Shown here one piece after another: positions 21,304-31,058 of a DNA stretch of 64,000 nucleotides (within the stretch, counting starts at the first letter, position 1; each line of letters opens with the position of its first letter). The stretch comes from Paralithodes platypus. Lineage: Eukaryota; Arthropoda; Malacostraca; Decapoda; Lithodidae. A program made the position numbers and the translations under genes. The notes beneath the pieces are model-generated. The model had not been told where the DNA came from, made no database searches, and saw only the letters and a list, made by a program, of their open reading frames with translations. The stretch lies in assembly GCA_032716605.1 (NCBI GenBank), contig CM064480.1:22779651-22843650 (forward strand). The letters run 5' to 3'.

Positions 21304-23380
21304 TGTAAGGTTTTTATTTCGCAGTCTTTAGGTTTCTTTTCTAATGTTCCTGGAACTTTGCTGTTACCCCCGCCTTATTTATTATTTCCCGTTCATTCCA
21401 TTATTGTGTTTCTTCCTTACTTGATGATTGGTCCAACTTATTACTCTGGTAGGATAATGGCCGTTGCATGCAAGGAAATACAGGTGAATGAATGCAAATG
21501 GTCTAAATGACACAGGATAAATAAAAACACAATATACCGTTTGGTATTCTTAACTATATTAAAACACTGTAAAGAAAAATACACTTTTCACTGTGATACA
21601 CAAATCAATAGGATTATTACCTTAGTCAACCATGGAATATATCGGTATTATTGGCACAATGAACTACTTCTTATCACCACATCAAAGTTAACTAAAACCC
21701 TTCAACAGGTGACCCCAAGGCCACTACCCTAGTAAACACACACTCGGTCACTAGGTTCATACGGCGTACAACAGCTCACAATGGGGTGAAGGTTAGCTCA
21801 AGGCTCAATAACACCAACAGCATCCTGTCTCAGTACAGCCACTAGGTCATGTCCACTGGGGTGGACACAGGACTCTCTGCACCTGGTACTTCTCCCTGGA
21901 CTTCGCTCCTGACCTGGGACCTGGTATTAACATTACCATTAATAAAACTGACAAAATTCTATATCTTAATTCATATCAACATTACAAAAGTGGTCAAATG
22001 TATCAATTAAGAGACAACAAAAGGAGGATGTAAATTATTGAGTTACAGATAAAATTGACTTAGTTGACCCTCAAAAATATATAAAGAAAAATGGTCCAAA
22101 TAAAACGGAGGGTTGGAGATAGATATAATTTACTTAGTTGACCCTCAAAAATAAAATGGCTTAAAATAGAAAACTGAGTGTATACACACACACGACTCAG
22201 GAATGTGGGCTTACATTAAGTTACATACATGATATTGAACTCGACATACGGGATCTTATTGCTGTGATAATACTACACTAACATAATACAATTAACATAT
22301 TATCTTAATACATAATAAGGTTGGCAGGAAAAATAATATGGAATTTGAAATCTAAATGAGTAACTATCAGACGGAGTGAATAATTTCACCTTCCACCAAG
22401 ACAAAGGATGTCGTATAATTTCGTAGTTACATATAAGAAACTGGGCATAACAAATGGTCTCAAACTTATCTTAAGTACTTCACAATTCATTTCAACTCAC
22501 CTTCAACTGAAGGTTTTATCTAAACACAAGACAAAGGGAAATTTATACTGAGTTAAGCCAAATATTTCCCCTTAGTCCGCCCGAGGCTGGCGACTGGGAG
22601 GGAATGACGCTGGCACTCTCGGCTGACGGCTCTAGGCTCTGTAGGACTCGGGGTCAGCGTCCTTTGTCACAACAATAACCATACCTTGATTAAATGAGCT
22701 CCTCAACTTACTTAGGAGTCTAATAAGACTTTCAAAGGATAATTGAATTACTTTTATATGATGCAACGAATTTCAGGCACAAACATGTTAACTATTACTT
22801 ACGATATCCTAGGTAAGACTATAGTTTTTAAGTTGGAGGTAGGACTAATAAATTTCCACCTGTCAAACCCCCTTGAGGTGGGCACTTGTCGCTAAGGCCT
22901 CAGAATCAGGGTGTCACACTAGAGACTCGGTTCAAGCAATTATTAGGCCAAATATCAGCATTATACTAGATTCACAAAGTTAAAGTTATGCTTTGCAATT
23001 AACTTTATACACCTGGAAGTGATTAAATGGCCAAAACAAGTAAATTTCATTCTAATTCCAAAACAACATTGCTCCGATTGTGACACCCCTTTTCTAAACT
23101 TCCAATAGAACAATACCAAACAATTATATTTAATATGTAAAGTTAGAATAATGACCCTCATACCTATTAGACACCATTGGGCCTATTTAATTATTTCTTT
23201 CTAGTCATTACAATTTAATATATGTCAACTGATATCTTAATCAAGATAATAACATAATACCGAACATTTCACCTAATCTCAACACTGACTGGGTCATTAT
23301 TGGGCTTAAAGTGAGTGAACAGAAAAAGTCTTGGTGTAAATATTGCCAAAATTAAGCCTAGTCAATTTAGACCCCTTACA
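21304..23380 (-). repeat. LARD LTR, uninterrupted copy
   Basis: 2,077 bp, near-identical to 24519-27865 once two insertions are removed from the latter. It serves as the empty-site reference: ATCAATTAAGAGAC at 22003-22014 for the MITE, and GTCAACTGATATC at 23225-23237 for the LINE fragment. No gene is seen in it. Confidence 0.85.
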
Positions 23381-24518
23381 CAGCTTTTTCCCCCCCTTAA
23401 GACTTTTACTCACTCACTTTCAGCCTAAATTATTACAATACGGTGCCTTACAAGAAAATGGGCACAAACATAACACGATTACACTTAATCAACTGAGCCA
23501 TAGGAGTCAGAAAGAGCACCATCCTCGTGATCGTTGGACATACCCAATTACAAAAAAAAACTTCCAGTAGTACATATAAACAATTAAACCAAAACAACTA
23601 CAACTGTGTGTGGCCCACCTTTAACTAACCCAATCATTACAGCCCAGAACACCTCCCTCCACCCCTAATACTACTGTGAACCCCAGAAGCCCAGGTGTAG
23701 GTAGAGCGCGGGCATTCACCAGACAAGGTTGCCCTACACACTCGGTGTGGTAGACGAGTCCTGGGAGAACCCGTAGGCTCCCTCTTCTACACCGCTACCC
23801 CACGTCCTGATGTGATCGGTCTATTCCCTACCCCCGAAAACATCTGTCTGCGTTGTACTAAAGAGCCACCCCATGGAGGCTATACACACGACTTCCCAAA
23901 AAGTCCACAGCAGCTCAAGTTACAATGGAGAGATTTATCTGCCACCCAAACACGGGCGACTACCAAGGGCAACAACACGCAAGACTGGCCATCCAAAGAG
24001 GGGTCACACACCACAATACAGTACTACAAAATAAGGCTCTAACCCTTTTAAACATTACTCATCCCGTCTACGGGGCTTCCTGTGATGACGAGGTGCTAGT
24101 TTCTACTCCTCTACTCCACTTCTCCATTTTCTCCGCACTGTTCCACTAACCAATCCTGCCATCGATCACCTCTCCTTCACCCATGTGGGTGGTGAGAGGA
24201 TTGTCACTCCAAGCTCCCCCTTCTTCACCCACGTGGATGTTGAGGGAATTGGTTCCTTCATTTTTCGACATTTTACAATACAAACCCATTCCGTACTTAT
24301 ACATAACTATGGTAATCATAACACTTGGAACGTGGTAACTTAACAAAACAAAAACCTAAAACTTTTGCAATATCTCTTTTCTGAAATGTGGTAGCGTGAT
24401 AGAAAGATAATGCAAGGCAATCGGAGTAAAGGATACGGATAATCCCGGGAATAAACACAAGCGTTGTCACTAATTAAACCCAACCTTCCCAGAATTATCC
24501 CACCGCTGTATACACCAC
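23381..24518 (-). other. LARD internal region, non-coding
   Basis: 1,138 bp between the two LTRs. The longest frames are under 80 codons and show no motif of gag or pol. Partial short repeats occur (CACCCATGTGGGTGGTGAG / CACCCACGTGGATGTTGAG at about 24178-24244). It would need enzymes supplied by a related autonomous element. Confidence 0.7.
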
Positions 24519-25225
24519 TGTAAGTTTTTTTTTCTCGTATTCTTTACTTTTCTTTTCTAATGTTCCTGGAACTTTGCTGTTACCCCCGCCTTATTTATTA
24601 TTTCCCGTTCATTCCATTATTGTGTTTCTTCCTTACTTGATGATTGGTCCAACTTATTACTCTGGTAGCATAATGGCCGTTGCATGCAAGGAAATACAGG
24701 TGAATGAATGCAAATGGTCTAAATGACACAGGATAAATAAAAACACAATATACCGTTTGGTATTCTTAACTATATTAAAACACTGTAAAGAAAATACACT
24801 TTTCACTGTGATACACAAATCAATAGGATTATTACCTTAGTCAACCACGGAATATATCGGTATTATTGGCACAATGAACTACTTCTTATCACCACATCAA
24901 AGTTAACTAAAACCCTTCAACAGGTGACCCCAAGGCCACTACCCTAGTAAACACACACTCGGTCACTAGGTTCATACGGCGTACAACAGCTCACAATGGG
25001 GTGAAGGTTAGCTCAAGGCTCAATAACACCAACAGCATCCTGTCTCAGTACAGCCACTAGGTCATGTCCACTGGGGTGGACACAGGACTCTCTGCACCTG
25101 GTACTTCTCCCTGGACTTCGCTCCTGACCTGGGACCTGGTATTAACATTACCATTAATAAAACTGACAAAATTCTATATCTTAATTCATATCAACATTAC
25201 AAAAGCGGTCAAATGTATCAATTAA

Positions 25226-25856
25226 CCTCTGAAGTGCGCATGGGGGTAATTGGAAACGTCCCCCTGTGCTGACGTATTTGAGGTGTTTCCGTCACTAAAA
25301 TATTCATTGTGCCATTAATAGCATTAATACTTATCCATATGCGCCTATTATGGGTTGATTATAAAGGTATTAACCTGAAACAACAATAAAACGAGTGAAA
25401 ACAGCGTTTGGATGGTCAAAATCGGAGATATAGCCCGCGAGTTGTATAATGTATGGGTGAGGCAATCTGCTTTCCCGCCAATTTCCCCCAAGGCCACTGA
25501 GACACAGTCGATCGATACTCTCTCTCTCTCTCTCTTGCACTCGCTTGCCATCAGTGATGACAACACCCTGCTTGCAACTCGCTAATGTTAGCACGAAAAT
25601 ATACCTCAGAATAAGGGAATAACAGGGAAACTAGGTGATAACTGAAGGAGAGGAGGAAAGTGGGGAAGGAGGGGAGGTAGAGGACTGAGATTTTGAATGG
25701 CCCAGGGGCCAACAAAAAATAAAAAAATAAATTTAGTTTTTTTGTTTTTTTTGTTTTTTTCGATGTCAAAAGTTGATTTTTTTTTTTCACTCACTCATAA
25801 GAGTCTCCCCGCAGTGCGCCGGGGGAACTCTTATGAGTCTCCCCGCAGCTCCCGGG
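25226..25856 (-). mobile_element. TTAA-flanked MITE (piggyBac-type)
   Basis: 631 bp between TTAA at 22-25 and 57-60 of the local blocks (25222-25225, 25857-25860). The other LARD LTR has one TTAA at 22007-22010. Ends are CCTCTGAAGTGCGC and, on the other strand, CCCGGGAGCTGCGG. A subterminal tandem repeat contains AACTCTTATGAGTCTCCCCG. It includes T- and A-rich tracts and a (TC)n run. It encodes no transposase. TTAA duplication and CC-starting ends are piggyBac hallmarks. A relative in inverse orientation is at 43644-44212. Confidence 0.85.
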
Positions 25857-27085
25857 TTAAGAGACAACAAAAGGAGGATGTAAATTATTGGGTTACAGAT
25901 AAAATTGACTTAGTTGACCCTCAAAAATATATAAAGAAAAATGGTCCAAATAGAAAACGGAGGGTTGGAGATAGATATAATTTACTTAGTTGACCCTCAA
26001 AAATAAAATGGCTTAATATAGAAAACTGAGTGTATACACACACACACACGACTCAGGAATGTGGGCTTACATTAAGTTACATACATGATATTGAACTCTA
26101 CATACGGGATCTTATTGCTGTGATAATACTACACTAACATAATACAATTAACATATTATCTTAATACATAATAAGGTTGGCAGGAAAAATAATATGGAAT
26201 TTGAAATCTAAATGAGTAACTATCAGACGGAGTGAATAATTTCACCTTCGACCAAGACAAAGGATGTCGTATAATTTCGTAGTTACATATAAGAAACTGG
26301 GCATAACAAATGGTCTCAAACTTATCTTAAGTACTTCACAATTCATTTCAACTCACCTTCAACTGAAGGTTTTATCTAAACACAACACAAAGGGAAATTT
26401 ATACTGAGTTAAGCCAAATATTTCCCCTTAGTCCGCCCGAGGCTGGCGACTGGGAGGGAATGACGCTGGCACTCTCGGCTGACGGCTCTAGGCTCTGTAG
26501 GACTCGGGGTCAGCGTCCTTTGTCACAACAATAACCATACCTTGATTAAATGAGCTCCTCAACTTACTTAGGAGTCTAATAAGACTTTCAAAGGATAATT
26601 GAATTACTTTTATATGATGCAACGAATTTCAGGCACAAACATGTTAACTATTACTTACGATATCCTAGGTAAGACTATAGTTTTTAAGTTGGAGGTAGGA
26701 CTCATAAATTTCCACCTGTCAAACCCCCTTGAGGTGGGCACTTGTCGCTAAGGCCTCAGAATCAGGGTGTCACACTAGAGACTCGGTTCAAGCAATTATT
26801 AGGCCAAATATCAGCATTATACTAGATTCACAAAGTTAAAGTTATGCTTTGCAATTAACTTTATACACCTGAAAGTGATTAAATGGCCAAAACAAGTAAA
26901 TTTCATTCTAATTCCAAAACAACATTGCTCCGATTGTGACACCCCTTTTCTAAACTTCCAATAGAACAATACCAAACAATTATATTTAATATGTAAAGTT
27001 AGAATAATGACCCTCATACCTATTAGACACCATTGGGCCTATTTAATTATTTCTTTCTAGTCATTACAATTTAATATATGTCAAC

Positions 27086-27710
27086 AAATCAGGCTCACTA
27101 ATGCCTTCAAAATTTTCTATGACAGAGCTCCAGAGTACCTAAAGAATGATTTTGTTAAAGCAAATGAGAGGAGTGGACATAATACAAGAAACAGGATGTT
27201 TAATTTTAAGGTCCCGAGAATCCAAGGACAGGGTAAGCAAACATTCTTCTTCACCGCCATCAAAGACTGGAACGACCTACCCCAGTCAGTCCGTGAAAAG
27301 AGAACACTGTATTCCTTCAGACGTAGCCTGAAGGAACACCTGAACCGGACAGCTGCGAGAAGGGAGCACCAAGCTTATGTCTACTACTAAATGCGACATA
27401 AGAGATAGACAAACCAAACTGAAATGATTACTGATTACGGATTACTGATATTTACTATAGGATGTAAGGTATCTTAAAATAACCCCCTAGAAATACTTTC
27501 TCTAAAGTATCTATTTCTTTATCCTCCCAATTTTTCCCCAGCTAACCTAATCCCACAAGGACCCCAATGGAAATACGCCTAACGGCCTTATTGGGCTATC
27601 CTTAGTTGGAATTATGCAAGGCTGGTACATGTCATATTTGTAACAAACTATTTGGTACCAACTCTGTAAATTGCTAACTGAATAAATATTATTATTATTA
27701 TTATTATTAT
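27086..27710 (+). mobile_element. 5'-truncated LINE, 3' end with (ATT)n tail
   Basis: Inserted in the second LARD LTR between GTCAAC and AACTGATATC; the other LTR has a single copy, so the duplication is very short (AAC). It contains the last ~65 codons of a LINE ORF2 (27196-27390) and a ~320 bp 3' UTR ending in (ATT)n. The UTR block AGGACCCCAATGGAAATACG...GGCCTTATTGGGCTATCCTTAG recurs in the SINE at 51780-52027. Confidence 0.8.
27196..27390 (+). pseudogene. LINE ORF2 C-terminal fragment
   Basis: 64 codons ending at a stop at 27388-27390. The block FKVPRIQGQGKQTFFFTAI followed by KDWNDLPQSVREKRTLYSFR is the end motif (F...W N-L-P...F...L..HL) shared by many CR1/L2-type LINE polymerases. The rest of the protein is absent through 5' truncation. 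Confidence 0.75.
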
Positions 27711-29473
27711 AACTGATATCTTAATTAAGATAATAACATAATACCGAACATTTCACCTAATCTCAACACTGACTGGGTCATTATAGGGCTTAAAGTGAGT
27801 GAACAGAAAAAAGTCTTGGTGTAAATATTGCCAAAATTAAGCCTAGTCAATTTAGACCCCTTACAGCCTGACCCCCAACATCCAATAGTTCTAGAACATT
27901 CTCCCCCCCTTTGACCAAACCTATAAATGCTCCCCCCGAGACAAAGCTCGGCCAGTTCATTATTAGCTCTCAAATCAACGGCCTACCGCTCTGTTTGAAG
28001 TCTAGTATACTCCGTCCCTCAAGATCCCTGATAATTCGGCACCCCATAGTCTGTGAAATCTGTGAGTAGGTAAATTAACCTTTTGTGAATATTTTATTAT
28101 ACCCGGACTCCCGAAAGGTAATATCATATCTACAAATAACTAATTTACCAATTATTGATTGTCTTATAAACGCATTGTAGTGTGTCCTCTTCTACTTGGG
28201 TTTACAAGCAATCATAGAGTGTAGTAGTAACTCCTTTTGAATGACACATTAGATTCTGGACTCCCAGATTTAATGGTTATCTATCCGAGTACGTTTTCTG
28301 TTGTAATTTAGTGGTTGTTGAAGCAGAAAAAACCCACCTTTCCAACAGTGACTAAATTAGAATAGTGGACACTAATACCTCAAACTCATACATGATCTAG
28401 GACAGAAAGATCTTGCTATGTTAGAAGGGATTATGCGAGAAACTTGATGAGGACTCTGCAAGAATAACTCCTTGGTAACAATTGTCTGTGGCCTCCCAAA
28501 CAGAATTGTTAACTAAAAAGTTTGAAAACCGCCCGAGTTCCTTGAACCTCTTTCAAAGACCAGAAACAGATAAGAAAGTTGCTTTTCCCGACTATCTTAC
28601 GTTCGTCCGATACCTTGTTAATCCGGCCTGTGCCTGAGACATTGTATTTAAGGTCCCCATCCAAGAGTAACATATCGGAACTTCATCACCGGTTAAGCAA
28701 GTAACCCATCTGTAACCTTCTCTACACTACCGGACAACTTAGACGGCCCCAGAGCAGCTGTTAACCCCCGACATCACCAACTCAAGATAACCAGGAAACT
28801 CCATCACAGTGCTAACTCTCAAAAGTATCAGTGCTACGATACTATTAATTCTACTATACAGTGTATTCTATTATGTCTCAATTATCTCCTGATGTTATGA
28901 AGAAAGTGATTACTATGCTAGTGTGTGTTAAAGTATATCAGTGAATCTAAGACTAGGCGAACTGACTCCCGTAATTATTCTTGCCACCAGGTTTAACCGC
29001 GTCGAAGAAATAAGTCTTAATTAATTGGACTACGGCTCGAGTGAAAGCAATTCTAAACTAAGTGATTTTGATTGTTAACCAGAAACCTGAATCGCCCTCA
29101 CTGATATTCTGTCTTAAGTGTTATCTAGACAAGTGAACATACCAAACCAGTGAAGCTAGCTACTGTTATTCCCTTTACGTACCTTCTTGGGAACAACTAT
29201 ATTACTTATATTTTCATCTTTGATTACGAGTCATATTACCAGAGATTTAACATAACGAGATACCTAGCCTGTGTGATTCGTGTACCCTACATATCGTTGA
29301 AGTAATTGTGATCAGAAGAATAATACCTGAACGTTGGAAGTGGGAAGTGTGTCTCTATCTAAATCCGCGATAAGTGCTAGAGATTATAAAAGTCCATAGT
29401 ACGCATTTGACTTATCCAGTTTACCATTGTTTCTTGTGCATATATAGCCATTATTCTGCCTAGTGTTGTGGAG

Positions 29474-29479
29474 AATAAA
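29474..29479 (+). terminator. Poly(A) signal in Gypsy-A 5' LTR
   Basis: AATAAA about 145 bp before the LTR end. The same signal at a similar distance occurs in the Gypsy-A 3' LTR (40644-40649), Gypsy-C (43027-43032), LTR-E (5820-5825) and Gypsy-B (61501-61506, minus strand), so its place is conserved across the family. Confidence 0.65.
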
Positions 29480-29619
29480 GCTGCATTATAAACCATTCTT
29501 TTGATATTATCTATGTCCCCTATTGATTCCATTTGTGTACTGTGCATGAAATCCTATAACCCAATCTTGTAGAACCCACCTATACCAAGTTAATCCTGCA
29601 TACAAAACAGAGCATAACA

Positions 29620-29636
29620 TTGGAGGCTTACGGTGG
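29620..29636 (+). promoter_or_regulatory. Gypsy-A primer-binding site (decayed)
   Basis: TTGGAGGCTTACGGTGG directly follows the LTR end GCATAACA. It is a diverged version of TGGTGGCAGCGGTGG found in Gypsy-C, the complement of the tRNA-Leu 3' end. The following GGTTCTTGATTCGG is shared by all three Gypsy copies. Confidence 0.75.
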
Positions 29637-29705
29637 TTCTTGATTCGGATAGATTTCATTACATTATTTTTTTTTGAAGCAATAGAAACATAATACCATC
29701 GAAAA

Positions 29706-30662
29706 ATGGCAACCCGTTCTCACATTCCCATTCCGAAATACGATGGGGAGACCTACGAAATAGAAACATACATGGACATTGTAAAGCCCGTGCTCGATTT
29801 GGCATATACTACGGATCGAGAGAAAATCGCCGTATTAATTACGCACTTGGGAAAAGCCGTTTCCCTAGTCGCATCACAGGTAACCCCTGCACTCACGTGG
29901 GACCAATTCAGGCCCATAGTTATTGAATCTATCAAACCCTCATTGGGCATCTTCGTCGCCCACACTCGTATTCAAGATACAAAGTACGAAGGTGATTTGG
30001 ATGAAACGTTGAACACCATTTCACAACATATCAAATCTTCATTCCCAATCCTACCTAGAATTGAACAAGAGCAGCAAATCCTTGTCAATTTAGTCTCAGT
30101 GTTGCCCTCAGCAGTTAAAGATTATTTAGCTGTGCACGACCCCGTCGGGTTCCAAAAGGACCTAATCACCATCCGACGAATCCTAGCAGTGCAACCCACG
30201 AAAATGGCGAAAATTGCTGCCATAAAGAGGTATACCAACCACCCGCAAAACGCTGCGAACCCTAGAGAAACCAACCTGTACCGCCATCCACAAAACTCCA
30301 ACTCCAAGCCAGCCTATCACTCCGGGAAACCTCAGCCTAGCAGACTGCGATTCCAATCCAACTCACTGCGGCGGATCTATAACAGGAACAAGGCCTACAA
30401 CGTCAGTCAAAGTAAGAACCCCACCCTTGTCATTATAAACCCCTATGATTTTCCTGCATGTAGTTCAAAGTGTGCCCTTCATGAAATTCGCAACTCCGCA
30501 AAATCCCGATCGAACCAACCTCGCATTTCAGTAAATGAGGAGGAGTTTGTTGAGGAAGAGGATGTCGAGGATTTTGAGCAGGAAGATATTGTTCACCTCA
30601 TGAGCCCTGAAGCTACAGAAGAAATCCTGGAAGAGTCAGAAATAGACCCCCAGGATTTTTAG
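29706..30662 (+). CDS. Gypsy-A Gag (318 codons, intact)
   Basis: It starts 86 bp after the LTR. Residues 1-150 align with the Gags of Gypsy-B and Gypsy-C (SHIPIPKYDGETYEIETYMD, ITHLGKAVSLVASQV, LGIFVAHTRIQDTKYEGDLD), the likely capsid part. Residues 170-235 are basic and Pro/Asn/Arg-rich. Near residue 245 is NPYDFPACSSKCALHEIR, with C-x3-C-x2-H instead of a CCHC knuckle. The acidic end closes at DPQDF-stop. The protease frame begins 17 bp later. Intact despite the deleted polymerase. Confidence 0.85.
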   Translation: MATRSHIPIPKYDGETYEIETYMDIVKPVLDLAYTTDREKIAVLITHLGKAVSLVASQVTPALTWDQFRPIVIESIKPSLGIFVAHTRIQDTKYEGDLDETLNTISQHIKSSFPILPRIEQEQQILVNLVSVLPSAVKDYLAVHDPVGFQKDLITIRRILAVQPTKMAKIAAIKRYTNHPQNAANPRETNLYRHPQNSNSKPAYHSGKPQPSRLRFQSNSLRRIYNRNKAYNVSQSKNPTLVIINPYDFPACSSKCALHEIRNSAKSRSNQPRISVNEEEFVEEEDVEDFEQEDIVHLMSPEATEEILEESEIDPQDF

Positions 30663-30679
30663 AATCTCCCCCGCCCACG

Positions 30680-31058
30680 ATGGCCTTGGCGAGGGATGCC
30701 CTCAATGACAGAACTGCCCCCATTTATTATCTCGCCAAGATTAAGGACATCCCTGTCCGATTATTGATCGACACTGGCGCCTCTAGATCATGTTTGTTCA
30801 ATTCCTTCTTTTACAAACATCACCGCAAATTTGGGGCACTGTTGCCCACTAAATCCAAATTAATCAGTGCCGGAGATACTCCATTGCAAATCCAGGGTGA
30901 AACACAATCTCTAAGCGTGACTACTCCTTCCCCCCATGCCAATTGCTACCATTCATTCATAGTTTTTCCATCCGATTGTCAGCATTACGATGGATATTTA
31001 GGACTTGACATCCTCCAGAAATTCCAGGCCCAAGTTGATTGCGGCCAACAACTTATCT
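30680..31058 (+). pseudogene. Gypsy-A aspartic protease, 5' part (split by RTE-like LINE)
   Basis: Starts MALARDALNDRTAPIYYLA. Retropepsin active site LLIDTGASRSCLF near residue 32, with a downstream flap-like region and the YDGYLGLDILQKF block matching the ILG motif. The frame runs into the LINE at 31059 and resumes after 33424 in the same sense (LISF then poly-Lys). Removing the LINE and one 13-bp duplication restores the frame, and the continuing sequence parallels Gypsy-B (QRLISFKNK). Confidence 0.88.

Larger units (their letters stand above)
21304..27865 (-). mobile_element. LARD-like non-autonomous LTR retrotransposon
   Basis: Two long direct repeats (21304-23380 and 24519-27865), each beginning TGTAAG and ending CTTACA, flank 1.14 kb of non-coding DNA. 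The flanking GCCT occurs at 21300-21303 and 27866-27869, against a single copy in the empty site at about 38890. On the minus strand a polypurine run (complement of CAGCTTTTTCCCCCCCTTAAG at 23381-23401) adjoins one LTR, and a PBS-like TGGTGTATACAGCGGTGGGA adjoins the other, which sets the orientation. Confidence 0.82.
24519..27865 (-). repeat. LARD LTR, copy carrying a MITE and a LINE fragment
   Basis: Same sequence as 21304-23380 but enlarged by 25226-25856 (TTAA-flanked MITE) and 27086-27710 (LINE 3' end). The rest aligns by eye with only scattered substitutions. LTRs are identical at insertion, so this suggests the LARD is fairly young and its two passengers younger still. Confidence 0.85.
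7334..29619 (+). repeat. Gypsy-A 5' LTR, broken into five pieces by insertions
   Basis: LTR pieces collinear with the 3' LTR (36062-40788) are 7334-8050, 16740-17030, 19766-20661, 21199-21303 and 27866-29619. The gaps are DIRS copy 2, a CR1-like LINE, a (CAA)n-tailed retroposon and a LARD-like element. Each junction can be read against the uninterrupted 3' LTR. An AATAAA signal at 29474-29479 lies ~145 bp before the LTR end, matched at 40644-40649 in the 3' LTR. Confidence 0.85.

Noticed and set aside
21541..21732. Small open frames in the LARD LTRs (also 22961-23161, 26817-27017)
   Set aside because: They recur only because the LTR is duplicated. AT-rich with no motif, and not supported as genes.
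25226..25856. A piggyBac transposase gene inside a TTAA element
   Set aside because: All TTAA elements here are under 900 bp and have no frame with the DDD transposase motifs.
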